Origin: Chloroflexota bacterium
GTDB lineage: Bacteria > Chloroflexota > Chloroflexia > Thermomicrobiales > UBA6265
Assembly: GCA_023392645.1 (NCBI GenBank)
Contig: JAEVYR010000186.1
Coordinates: 1-11,015, forward strand
Reading direction: 5' to 3'
DNA length: 11,015 nucleotides
The notes under the pieces are model-generated. The model worked only from the letters and a program-made list of their open reading frames with translations, did not search any database and had not been told where the DNA came from. Shown piece after piece: positions 1-6,916 of the stretch (position 1 is the first letter of the stretch; each line of letters opens with the position of its first letter). Made by a program: the position numbers and the translations under genes.

Positions 1-22
1 GCTCTCGGCCATCGAGGGCTAG
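1..22 (+). CDS. C-terminal tail of an upstream gene (partial), possibly a paralogous ABC substrate-binding protein
   Basis: Only the last codons are inside the window. In the frame starting at base 2 they read LSAIEG followed by TAG at 20-22. The next gene on the same strand ends LAAVEG-TAG, so the two C-termini match at four of six residues with two conservative changes. Together with the same orientation and the hairpin after the stop, this suggests the end of a duplicated substrate-binding protein gene. Six residues are too few to prove homology, and the reading frame itself is inferred from this resemblance. The rest of the gene lies outside the window. Confidence 0.5.
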
Positions 23-46
23 ACATCGCGAACTGATTGGACGCGA

Positions 47-84
47 CCGAAGGGGCGAGGGCGGTCCCGTGCTCGCCCCTTCGG
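47..84 (+). terminator. Strong intercistronic stem-loop without a T-tract
   Basis: Bases 47-59 (CCGAAGGGGCGAG) and 72-84 (CTCGCCCCTTCGG) form a perfect 13-bp stem around a 12-base loop, starting 24 bases after the upstream stop codon. No run of T follows, so it is not a canonical intrinsic terminator. It could terminate weakly, or protect or process mRNA between two binding-protein genes. A smaller 6-bp stem (GAAGCC 93-98 / GGCTTC 104-109) follows it. Confidence 0.55.
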
Positions 85-153
85 CACACCGTGAAGCCAG
101 ATCGGCTTCCGATACGATGAGACGATAGGTCGAACGGACCACAAGGAGAGACC

Positions 154-1473
154 ATGACCACGACGCGCATCAATCGTCGATCACTGGTGAAGGGCGCGGC
201 CGGAGCGGGCGCCGCCGCGGCCATCGGGGCGAAGGCGAGCAGCGTGTTCGCCGCGCCGAACGTGATCCAGAGCGGCCCGATCGAGGTCACCTGGTGGGCG
301 TCGCAGAGCGCCTCCAACGGCGAGGCCGAGCAGAAGCTGGTCGATGACTTCAACGCCTCGCAGACCGAGATCAAGATCCTCCGCGAGTTCCAGGGGACCT
401 ACGAGGAGACGGCGCAGAAGCTGACCGCCGCGCTCCAGGCGCGCCAGGTGCCCACGCTGTCAACGTTCTCGGAAATCTGGTGGTTCAAGTTCTACCTGAA
501 CCAGGCGTTGCAGCCGCTGAACGACTACATCGACGCCGCCGGCACCGACACGGCCGACTTCGTTCCGTCGCTGCTCAACGAGGGCAACCGCCAGGATACC
601 CAGTGGTGGATGCCGATGGCGCGCTCGACCCCGCTGTTCTATTACAACAAGACCGCTTTCGAGGAAGCCGGGCTGGAGGACAGCGTCGTCGGCAACTGGG
701 CCGATTTCGCCGAAGCCGCGCCCGCGCTCGTCAAGGACGACGGCTCGCAGTTCGCGTTCGGCCATGCGAACGCGGCGAGCTACAGCTCCTGGTACTTCCA
801 GTGCGTGATCTGGGCGTTCAACGGCGCCTACAGCGACGCCGACTTCAACATCAAGCTGGCCGAGCCCGAGGGCGTCGAGGCGGGCACGTTCTTCCGCGAC
901 TCGGTGGCCAATGGCTGGGCGACGACGTCGGAGGACCACGCGACCGACTTCACCACCGGCCTGATCGCGGCCACAATGGATTCCACTGGCGCCATGGGGC
1001 GCATCCGCGAGAACTCGGACTTCGAGTGGGCCGCCGCGTTCATCCCCGAGATGTACAGCTTCGGCTGCTGCACCGGCGGCTCCGGTCTCTCGATCCTCGC
1101 CGCCGCCGAGGACGAGAAGAAGGAAGCGGCCTACCAATTCATCGACTACGTGACGCAGCCGGAGCAGACGGCGTTCTGGTCGCAAAAGACGGGCTACATG
1201 CCGGTGCGCCTGTCGGCCGTCGAGAGCGAGGAGATGCAGGCGTTCTTCAAGGAGAACCCGCAGGCGAAGACGGCGGTCGAGCAGTTGCCGAAGACGGCGC
1301 CGCAGGACCCGGCCCGCATCTACATCCCGAACGGCAACGACATCATCGGCAACGCCATCGACGAGTTGACGTTCAAGGCCGGCGACCCGCAAAGCTCGTT
1401 CGATGCTGCCAAGAGCACCCTCGAGGAGGAGGCCCAGCCGGTCATCGAGCAGCTCGCCGCGGTCGAGGGATAG
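154..1473 (+). CDS. Tat-exported ABC transporter substrate-binding protein (family 1, UgpB/sugar type)
   Basis: This is the extracytoplasmic solute-binding component of an ABC importer, most like family 1 proteins that bind sugars or glycerol-3-phosphate. The start is set by AAGGAG at 143-148, five bases before ATG. The N-terminus carries a twin-arginine motif NRRSLVK (residues 7-13), then an Ala/Gly-rich hydrophobic stretch and a likely cleavage site near residue 33 (SVFA). There is no lipobox cysteine. The mature part begins with the family-typical IEVTWWASQS, and its C-terminal half has a Cys-Cys-Thr-Gly-Gly-Ser-Gly segment followed by AAYQFIDYVTQPEQTAFWSQ and TGYMPVR, the pattern seen in UgpB-like proteins. 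The 439-residue length is normal. No permease or ATPase gene is in the window; partners may lie upstream. The substrate cannot be assigned from sequence alone. Confidence 0.9.
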   Translation: MTTTRINRRSLVKGAAGAGAAAAIGAKASSVFAAPNVIQSGPIEVTWWASQSASNGEAEQKLVDDFNASQTEIKILREFQGTYEETAQKLTAALQARQVPTLSTFSEIWWFKFYLNQALQPLNDYIDAAGTDTADFVPSLLNEGNRQDTQWWMPMARSTPLFYYNKTAFEEAGLEDSVVGNWADFAEAAPALVKDDGSQFAFGHANAASYSSWYFQCVIWAFNGAYSDADFNIKLAEPEGVEAGTFFRDSVANGWATTSEDHATDFTTGLIAATMDSTGAMGRIRENSDFEWAAAFIPEMYSFGCCTGGSGLSILAAAEDEKKEAAYQFIDYVTQPEQTAFWSQKTGYMPVRLSAVESEEMQAFFKENPQAKTAVEQLPKTAPQDPARIYIPNGNDIIGNAIDELTFKAGDPQSSFDAAKSTLEEEAQPVIEQLAAVEG

Positions 1474-1504
1474 CCCGGCATCACCGGAATCCGCGACAGG
1501 CAGG

Positions 1505-1533
1505 CAGGGGGATGTCCGTTGGACATCCCCCTG
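1505..1533 (+). terminator. Intrinsic terminator after the substrate-binding protein gene
   Basis: A perfect 13-bp stem (CAGGGGGATGTCC at 1505-1517, GGACATCCCCCTG at 1521-1533) closes a 3-base GTT loop and is followed by TTT at 1534-1536. It lies 32 bases after the binding-protein stop and 27 bases before the end of the converging tsaE gene. It is well placed to stop plus-strand transcription. On the minus strand there is no U-tract, so two-way action is less certain. Confidence 0.85.
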
Positions 1534-1559
1534 TTTCGCTAGCGCCCGCGATCGGCAGC

Positions 1560-2012
1560 CTACGGCTCGGTAACCTGCCGAATCGTCACATCGCGGGTGT
1601 CGGGGTCGATGTACGCGATCGAGACGAGCGTGTACCGCTCGGGCAGCCACTCGCCGGCGCGCTCGGGCCACTCCACCACCGTCACCGCGCCGGTGGGGGC
1701 GATCAACTCGTCCCAGCCGATGTCGCCCAGCTCCTCGGGGTCGTCCAGTCGGTAGAGATCGAGGTGGTAGAGCGTCACGTCGTCACCGGTCGCGAGCGTC
1801 GCGGGATGCTCGGTGACGAGCGTGAACGTCGGGCTTTGGGTCACGCCGGCGACGCCCAGCGCCTCGGCGATGCCCTGCGCGAGTGTGGTCTTGCCGGCGC
1901 CAAGATCGCCGTGCAGCAGCACGAAATCGCCGGCGCGAAGCTCGCCGGCGAGCCCGCGACCCAGCGCGCGCATCGCCTCGGCGCCTCGGATCGTCCGCTG
2001 GCCTCGCGTCAC
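1560..2012 (-). CDS. tsaE: tRNA threonylcarbamoyladenosine biosynthesis ATPase TsaE
   Basis: TsaE (formerly YjeE) is the small ATPase that works with TsaB and TsaD to make the t6A modification next to the anticodon of ANN-decoding tRNAs. Counting from GTG at 2010-2012, the protein is 150 residues, normal for the family. It has a Walker A GDLGAGKTT (35-43), then SPTF (60-63), the family-typical YHLDLYR (82-88) and VVEWPE (112-117). The frame stays open upstream to 2183, but that would bury 57 residues inside the nitroreductase gene with no TsaE similarity. The GTG at 2012 lies 8 bases after the nitroreductase stop and has GGAG 11 bases upstream; a GTG at 2033 is the alternative. It is probably co-transcribed with the nitroreductase. 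tsaB and tsaD are not in the window. Confidence 0.9.
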   Translation of the reverse strand: MTRGQRTIRGAEAMRALGRGLAGELRAGDFVLLHGDLGAGKTTLAQGIAEALGVAGVTQSPTFTLVTEHPATLATGDDVTLYHLDLYRLDDPEELGDIGWDELIAPTGAVTVVEWPERAGEWLPERYTLVSIAYIDPDTRDVTIRQVTEP

Positions 2013-2020
2013 CGCGGGCG

Positions 2021-2626
2021 CTACTCCATCCACGTGGTCACGCTGTCGACCGGCTTGCGGGTGCGCACCGGAGCCGGCTGCGCGGGGTAGCCGACGTACA
2101 CGAACCCGAGCACGGTGGCCCGCTCGCTCAAGCCGAGGAACTCGCGCACCTTCGGCTCGTAGGCGACCCAACCCGTGCGCCACATCGCGCCCAGACCGAG
2201 CGCCTCGGCGGCCAGCAGCATGTTCTGCGCCGCGGCGGCGGTGGCGGCGATCTCCTCCAGCTCGATGACCTTCTCGCGCTCGTCCGGCTCGACCGCGACG
2301 GCGATCACGTAGGGCGCGCGCAGCGGTTTCGTGACCATGCGCTCACGGGCGAGCTCCCCGCGGTCCGGATCGTCCTCGCGCGCGGCGGCGAGATCGCCCA
2401 TCACCGCGCCGATTCGCTCGCGTGCCTCGCCGCGCAGCACGATGAAGCGCCACGGCTCGGTCTGGAAGTGGTTCGGCGCCCAGGTCGCGGCTTCGAGCAT
2501 CGTCCGGATCAGGTGTTCGGGCGGCGCTTCGGCCGAAACCTTGCTGATGCTGCGACGGTTGCGCAGCGCGGTGAGCAGGAACTCGTCTTCGATGATCATG
2601 TCGGTATCGGGGGAAACGGTGGGCAC
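2021..2626 (-). CDS. Nitroreductase-family FMN oxidoreductase (YdjA-like)
   Basis: This is a putative flavin-dependent NAD(P)H oxidoreductase of the nitroreductase superfamily, 201 residues and probably a cytoplasmic homodimer binding FMN. Visible family marks are the RNRRS segment (22-26) near the N-terminus that contacts the FMN phosphate in relatives, WAPNHFQTEPWRF (49-61), and a C-terminal AAAAQNMLLAAEALGLGAMW stretch (130-149) followed by RTG. These resemble the short YdjA/TdsD-like branch. The start chosen is GTG at 2624-2626, preceded by GGAGAG with about ten bases between. The ATG nine codons later has no ribosome site. The gene is divergent from accDA and is followed 8 bases later by tsaE. 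The physiological substrate is unknown; members act on nitroaromatics, quinones or other acceptors. Confidence 0.88.
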   Translation of the reverse strand: MPTVSPDTDMIIEDEFLLTALRNRRSISKVSAEAPPEHLIRTMLEAATWAPNHFQTEPWRFIVLRGEARERIGAVMGDLAAAREDDPDRGELARERMVTKPLRAPYVIAVAVEPDEREKVIELEEIAATAAAAQNMLLAAEALGLGAMWRTGWVAYEPKVREFLGLSERATVLGFVYVGYPAQPAPVRTRKPVDSVTTWME

Positions 2627-2712
2627 GGCGTATGCACTCTCCGGGTTCGATGGCGGCGGTCAGCGAGATGCGGTCGTCCCGCGGATGACTTCAATCCCGA
2701 CCAATCCTATCA

Positions 2713-2749
2713 GATTAATCGGGACGCGCTCGGTGCATGCGCCGAGCGC
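2713..2749. promoter_or_regulatory. Near-perfect 24-bp palindrome (operator-like) in the nitroreductase/accDA divergent gap
   Basis: Bases 2726-2749 form a dyad centred between 2737 and 2738 in which 11 of 12 base pairs match. The arms are GCGCTCGG (2726-2733) and CCGAGCGC (2742-2749) around a GCATGC core, and the only mismatch is 2734/2741. Five bases to the left is a separate 8-bp palindrome, GATTAATC (2713-2720), in an AT-rich patch unusual for this GC-rich window. The position between two divergent genes and the symmetry suggest binding by a dimeric repressor or activator. As RNA it could fold into a hairpin in the accDA leader if transcription starts upstream. No specific regulator can be named. 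Confidence 0.5.
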
Positions 2750-2780
2750 ACCGACTCTACCGGGCATCTTGCCGTACCAT

Positions 2781-2798
2781 GAAGACAATCGGGTCTTC
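2781..2798 (+). promoter_or_regulatory. Small inverted repeat in the probable accDA leader
   Basis: GAAGAC (2781-2786) and GTCTTC (2793-2798) form a perfect 6-bp inverted repeat around the six bases AATCGG. It ends 13 bases before the GAGGT ribosome site (2812-2816) of accDA. It could be a second operator half-site pair or a leader hairpin. An arm this short can arise by chance. Confidence 0.3.
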
Positions 2799-2822
2799 GC
2801 CACGACACCTTGAGGTACGGCC

Positions 2823-4637
2823 ATGGATGACGACGCCATTCGGCATCAGCGACGCTCCCTTGCCACGACCTTCGCCGAGCTGCGAAGCTGGATGGGCAAT
2901 CCGGACCGCAGCGACACCGCGATACCGGCAACTCCTCCCGAGCACTGTCCGCGCTGTCACGCCATCATGCCCCGCAGCACCCGCAACTGGCGCCTCCGGG
3001 TCTGCCCCTCATGCGGTCTGCACCTTCGCCTGCCGGCACGGGAACGGATCGCCACGCTGATCGACGACGGCACCTTCGAGGAGCACGACAGCGCGCTGGC
3101 GTCGGGCGATCCGCTCGACTTCTCCGACGAGCGCACGTACCGCTCTCGCCTGCTCCACCAGCAGGAGCGCCGCACCCACCGTGACGCGCTAGTAACCGGC
3201 ACCGCGAAGATCGGCGGCATCCCGGCTACGCTGGCCGTGCTCGATTTCACCTTCATGGGCGGCAGCATGGGGATCGTGGTCGGGCGCAAGCTCGCCGCTG
3301 CGGCGGAAGCGTCGATCGACGCGCGGCGGCCGCTGGTCACGATCGTCGCCAGCGGCGGCGCCCGGATGCAGGAAGGCATGTTCGCGCTCTGGCAGATGGC
3401 GCGCACCGCGGCCGCGATCAAGAAGCTGCGCGCCGCCGGCGTGCCGTACATCAGCGTGCTGACGGACCCGACCACCGGCGGTGTCTTCGCGTCTTTCGCC
3501 AGTCTCGGCGACGTGATTATCGCCGAGCCGGAGGCGTTGATCGGCTTCGCGGGCCCGCGCGTGGCCGAAGCGATGATGGGTCACCCGCTGCCGGAAGGCA
3601 GCCACCGCGCGGAATACCTGCTCGCGCACGGCCACATCGATGCCGTCGTGCCGCGCCCCGCGATGCGACAATCGATTGTCGATGTGCTGGGCATCTGGCG
3701 CGACGCGCAGGCCCTCGGCGACCAGGAGGTGCGATCGCTGGAGTCTTGGAATGCCGCGCCGGATCGCGCACTGCCCGATGCCTGGACGCTGATGCAGGAG
3801 GTCCGCTCGCCCGACCGCCCCTCCGCCGCCGCATACCTTCGCGGCATGCTCTCCGACTGGGTGCCGCTCGCCGGCGACCGACTGGAGGCGGATGACCCGG
3901 CCGTGGTGGGCGGCATGGGCCGCATTTCCGGCATCCCGGTGATGACGATCGGGCTCGACCGCGGCCACGATCGCTACCCGGCGGAGGCCCCGCTCCATCC
4001 CAGGCCGGCCGGGTTCCGCAAGGCTCACCGCCTGATGACGCTGGCCGCGCGCTGGCGGCTGCCGGTGGTCCTGCTGATCGATACCCCTGGCGCGTGGCCG
4101 GGCATCGAGTCGGAGGAGCGCGGACTGGCGGCCTCGATCGCACAGGATCTCGCGCTGCTCTCTGACCTGCCGACACCGACGGTCAGCCTCGTCATCGGCG
4201 AGGGTGGCAGCGGCGGCGCGCTGGCGCTGGCGGTGGCCGACCGGATGCTGATGCAGGAGCGGACGATCTTCTCGGTAATCGCGCCGGAGGGCGCGGCGGC
4301 GATCCTCTATCACGATCCCGGCCGAGCGCCGGAGCTGGCGGAGTCGCTGCGCATCACCGCGCGTGACCTGGAAGCATTCGGCATGATCGACGGCATCGTC
4401 CGCGAGCCGGACGACGGCGCGGCGACCGACCCGGATCTCGCGATCCAGCTTGCCGAGCGCGCCATCGTGGCGAGTCTCGACGAGCTGCGGCGCTATGACG
4501 TGCGGCAATTGGTGAAGCACCGGTACGATCGGATCCGGCATCTCGGCGACGATCACATCATCGAGCCGTCGCGCACGAAACGACTGGCCCACTGGGTGCG
4601 CGGCAAGGTCCGTGGCAACGGGCAGATGCCGGGGTAG
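2823..4637 (+). CDS. accDA: Fused acetyl-CoA carboxylase carboxyltransferase, beta-alpha (AccD-AccA)
   Basis: This single 604-residue chain carries both carboxyltransferase subunits of acetyl-CoA carboxylase, which move the carboxyl group from carboxybiotin to acetyl-CoA to make malonyl-CoA for fatty-acid synthesis. The N-terminal half is AccD-like: a zinc ribbon with Cys42, Cys45, Cys61 and Cys64, then VTGTAKIGGIPA, FMGGSMG and ASGGARMQEG (176-185). The C-terminal half is AccA-like: a PAGFRKAHRLM segment, IDTPGAWPG (419-427) followed by EERG, and IGEGGSGGAL (458-467). The two halves are joined through a short linker around residues 310-335 with no stop or frameshift. The start has GAGGT six bases upstream. 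Standalone AccD and AccA are each about 300 residues, so the length fits a full fusion. The biotin carrier and biotin carboxylase genes are not in the window. Convergent thiL follows after 68 bases. Confidence 0.95.
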   Translation: MDDDAIRHQRRSLATTFAELRSWMGNPDRSDTAIPATPPEHCPRCHAIMPRSTRNWRLRVCPSCGLHLRLPARERIATLIDDGTFEEHDSALASGDPLDFSDERTYRSRLLHQQERRTHRDALVTGTAKIGGIPATLAVLDFTFMGGSMGIVVGRKLAAAAEASIDARRPLVTIVASGGARMQEGMFALWQMARTAAAIKKLRAAGVPYISVLTDPTTGGVFASFASLGDVIIAEPEALIGFAGPRVAEAMMGHPLPEGSHRAEYLLAHGHIDAVVPRPAMRQSIVDVLGIWRDAQALGDQEVRSLESWNAAPDRALPDAWTLMQEVRSPDRPSAAAYLRGMLSDWVPLAGDRLEADDPAVVGGMGRISGIPVMTIGLDRGHDRYPAEAPLHPRPAGFRKAHRLMTLAARWRLPVVLLIDTPGAWPGIESEERGLAASIAQDLALLSDLPTPTVSLVIGEGGSGGALALAVADRMLMQERTIFSVIAPEGAAAILYHDPGRAPELAESLRITARDLEAFGMIDGIVREPDDGAATDPDLAIQLAERAIVASLDELRRYDVRQLVKHRYDRIRHLGDDHIIEPSRTKRLAHWVRGKVRGNGQMPG

Positions 4638-4705
4638 GGTTCATCGCGCCTCGACGGGCGCAGGGACACCACGAGGTGATGCCTGTTCGACCGGGCGTCG
4701 GCCCA

Positions 4706-5725
4706 TCACGTGAAGTGGTCGAAGGCGCCGGTGGAGAGGCGTTCGCGGGCGCCGTCTGAGTCGATCAGGAACACCTCGGGCGCCGCCCCGGCTCCGAGCA
4801 CCGTGCCGACGCGGGTGACGGTGATGTCGCGCGCCGCCGCATCGCTCGCAAGCGCGTCCCACCGGTCCGGCGGGATCGTAAAGAGCAGCTCGAAATCCTC
4901 GCCGCCACGCAGTGCCAGCTCTCGCCAGCGATCCGGGAAGAGCGCCCGCACCGCCGCGATCACCGGCAGACGCTCGATGTCGATCTCCGCCGAGACCGCG
5001 CTCGCCGCCAGGATCTTCGGCAGGTCACCCGCGAGCCCGTCGCTGAGGTCCATCGCCGCCGTGGCACCATGGGCCACCAGCAGCTGCCCGGCGTCGACCC
5101 TCGGCTCCGGCCGCAGGTGCGCCCGCACCAGTCGCTCGGCAGTCGTCCGGCCAGCGAAACGCTCGGGATCAGTCAGGATGGCCAGCCCGGCCGCGGCCGC
5201 GCCGATCGTGCCGGTGATGCCGATCGCGTCGCCCGGCCGCGCGCCTGAGCGCAGCAGCACCTCCCCTGCTCTCGCCCGCCCCATCGCCGTGATCGATATC
5301 AGCCGCTCTCCCGCGACGCGGACGATGTCGCCACCGACCACAATCGTGCCGTGGCGTGTCGCCAGCGCGCCCATGCCCCGGTACATCGCCTCGAGGTCGG
5401 TCACCGCCTCGTCGCCACGCAGCCCGAGCGTCACCACGGCCACCGACGGCAACGCGCCCATGCCGGCAATGTCGGAGAGATTGGCCGCCAGCGCGCGGTG
5501 GCCGAGCGACTCCCAGTCGGTCCAGTCGAGTCGGAAGTGGCTGCCCTCGATGAGGGCATCGGTGGTGACGACCTGGACCTCGCCGGGCGGCACGCGGAGC
5601 ACTGCCGCGTCGTCACCGGCCGCGACGATCACGTCGCCGCCGGCCGCCCGCGCCTCCGCCGGCAGGGCCGCCACCAGGCGGTCGATCAGGCCGAATTCGC
5701 CGACATCGCGTACGGTCTCGGTCAC
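4706..5725 (-). CDS. thiL: Thiamine-monophosphate kinase ThiL
   Basis: ThiL uses ATP to phosphorylate thiamine monophosphate to thiamine diphosphate, the last step in making the active cofactor. From GTG at 5723-5725 the protein is 339 residues, a normal length. It begins with GEFGLIDRL (9-17), followed by the metal- and nucleotide-binding GDDAA (37-41) and TTDALIEGSHF (54-64). Further along are NLSDIAGMGA, VGGDIVR, MDLSDGLAGDL and GGEDFELLFT, all hallmarks of the PurM/ThiL fold. The frame is open 17 codons further, but the GTG has GGAGG seven bases before it and overlaps the TGA of the preceding glycosyltransferase gene as GTGA. Translation of the two is therefore probably coupled. No other thiamine gene is visible nearby. 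Confidence 0.95.
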   Translation of the reverse strand: MTETVRDVGEFGLIDRLVAALPAEARAAGGDVIVAAGDDAAVLRVPPGEVQVVTTDALIEGSHFRLDWTDWESLGHRALAANLSDIAGMGALPSVAVVTLGLRGDEAVTDLEAMYRGMGALATRHGTIVVGGDIVRVAGERLISITAMGRARAGEVLLRSGARPGDAIGITGTIGAAAAGLAILTDPERFAGRTTAERLVRAHLRPEPRVDAGQLLVAHGATAAMDLSDGLAGDLPKILAASAVSAEIDIERLPVIAAVRALFPDRWRELALRGGEDFELLFTIPPDRWDALASDAAARDITVTRVGTVLGAGAAPEVFLIDSDGARERLSTGAFDHFT

Positions 5726-6804
5726 TGCGCCACCTCCCGGTAGACCGCCCATGTCGCCTCGGCCGTCGCTTCCCACGAGAATTCGCCTGCCCGCGCCAAC
5801 CCGGCATCGCTCAACCGCGCCCGGCGCGCGGGATCGCCGAGGAGGGCAAGCATCGCCGCCGACCAGCCCGCCTCGTCGCCTGGATCGACGTAGACCGCCG
5901 CGTCGCCACCGACTTCCGGCAGCGCGGAGGAATTCGACGCCAGCACCGGCACTCCGCAGGCCATCGCCTCCAGCATCGGCAATCCAAACCCTTCGTATCG
6001 CGACGGGAAGGCAACCAGGTCGGCGGAGCTGTACCAGCCGCCAAGCGTTTCGTCATCTGCGAACCCGGTCATCAACAGGCGGTCGCCCAGCTCCAGCGCA
6101 CGCGCGGTGTCGTGCAGCTCGTCGTTCAACCACCCTTCCGGGCCGACGAGCACCAGCCGATGCGGCACGTCATCGCGGATCGCCGCGAACGCCCGCAGCA
6201 ACATGGCGAGGTTCTTGCGCGGCTCCAGCGTGCCGACGGCGAGGATGTGCGGTCGCTCCAGGTCGAACTTGAGCCGGAAGACGCGCAGCTCGGCGCCGGT
6301 CAGCCGGCGGATTCCCGGCGACGCAGCCAGCGGGATCACCCGGATCTTGCCGGGATCGATGTCGAGCCAGGCCACGAGATCGTCCGCCGTGTGCTGCGAG
6401 ACCGAGATGACGCGGTCGGCCATGCGCGCGCTGTGCCGGATCGCGCCGACCAGCCAGGCACGCCGCCCTCTGGGGACGCTCTGGGGAAAACGCAGGAAGG
6501 CCAGGTCGTGGATCGTGACGACGCCGGGTGCCAGCATCGCGACGGGCAGCGCGTTGACCGGTCCGTGGAACACGTCGAGACGGTGGCGAGCGATGTCTGC
6601 CGCGAGCAGCGTCTGCTCCCAGGCGATGCGGGGGCCCGGATGCCTGCCCACCGGGCCCAGGCGGCGACCGAGCTCGATCACGCGGTCGTCCGAGCCGGCG
6701 GTGGCGTGGAGTCCGCGCACGAGCTCAGCCACGTAGCGGCTCACGCCGGTCTGGCGAAAACCGCCAGTATCCGCCCGCAACGACGTGTTGATGCCCACCT
6801 TCAT
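5722..6804 (-). CDS. Glycosyltransferase family 4 (GT-B fold)
   Basis: This is a retaining GT-B glycosyltransferase of the GT4 type, which transfers a sugar, often mannose, from a nucleotide-sugar donor to a glycan or lipid at the cytoplasmic face. From ATG at 6802-6804 it is 360 residues, preceded by GAGGA eight bases upstream; a start 17 codons earlier has no ribosome site. The N-terminal acceptor domain opens MKVGINTSLR with a GVSRYVAELVRGL helix and has FHGPVNALP and VVTIHDLAFLRFP. The C-terminal donor domain has GTLEPRKN (191-198) and the EX7E motif, E271 to E279, in EGFGLPMLEAMACGVPV. There are no membrane spans. Its stop overlaps the thiL start by 4 bases. Donor and acceptor are unknown; related enzymes act in polysaccharide or glycolipid synthesis. 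Confidence 0.92.
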   Translation of the reverse strand: MKVGINTSLRADTGGFRQTGVSRYVAELVRGLHATAGSDDRVIELGRRLGPVGRHPGPRIAWEQTLLAADIARHRLDVFHGPVNALPVAMLAPGVVTIHDLAFLRFPQSVPRGRRAWLVGAIRHSARMADRVISVSQHTADDLVAWLDIDPGKIRVIPLAASPGIRRLTGAELRVFRLKFDLERPHILAVGTLEPRKNLAMLLRAFAAIRDDVPHRLVLVGPEGWLNDELHDTARALELGDRLLMTGFADDETLGGWYSSADLVAFPSRYEGFGLPMLEAMACGVPVLASNSSALPEVGGDAAVYVDPGDEAGWSAAMLALLGDPARRARLSDAGLARAGEFSWEATAEATWAVYREVAQ

Positions 6805-6859
6805 GCCGTAATTCCTCGCCGCCATTGGGACTCGACGCGCCCGTCGTCCGGGCATCGGC

Positions 6860-6865
6860 TATAAC
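6860..6865 (+). promoter_or_regulatory. Candidate -10 element (TATAAC) for the DUF427 gene
   Basis: TATAAC matches the sigma-70 -10 consensus at five of six bases and stands out in GC-rich surroundings. It would place the transcript start near 6872, giving a leader of about 45 bases before the preferred ATG at 6917. No -35 match is found at 16-18 bases. An 11-base palindrome, AGGAC-T-GTCCT (6875-6885), begins just downstream of the predicted start and could be an operator. Confidence 0.35.
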
Positions 6866-6916
6866 AGCAGCATGAGGACTGTCCTGCTTAGCGCGCAGAC
6901 GAAAGGTTACCGCACG

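Noticed and set aside
100..153. Promoter for the substrate-binding protein gene (TACGAT at 113-118)
   Set aside because: It matches the -10 consensus at four of six bases but has no -35 at a suitable distance; transcription may come from upstream.
2013..2183. N-terminal extension of TsaE into the nitroreductase gene
   Set aside because: The added 57 residues are Arg-rich, show no TsaE similarity and overlap a conserved part of the nitroreductase gene; a GTG at 2012 gives the normal family length.
3189..4592. A 467-codon minus-strand open frame opposite accDA
   Set aside because: It mirrors accDA codons, is rich in Arg, His and Ala, and shows no family motifs or ribosome site.
4638..4705. 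Terminator between the convergent accDA and thiL genes
   Set aside because: Only short stems are present (GCGCC 4646-4650 / GGCGC 4657-4661, and 4-bp ones) with no T-tract, which is not above chance at this GC content.
4710..6272. A 520-codon plus-strand open frame across thiL and the glycosyltransferase
   Set aside because: It spans two clearly coding minus-strand genes, and its Ser/Arg/Pro-rich translation is typical of a shadow frame.
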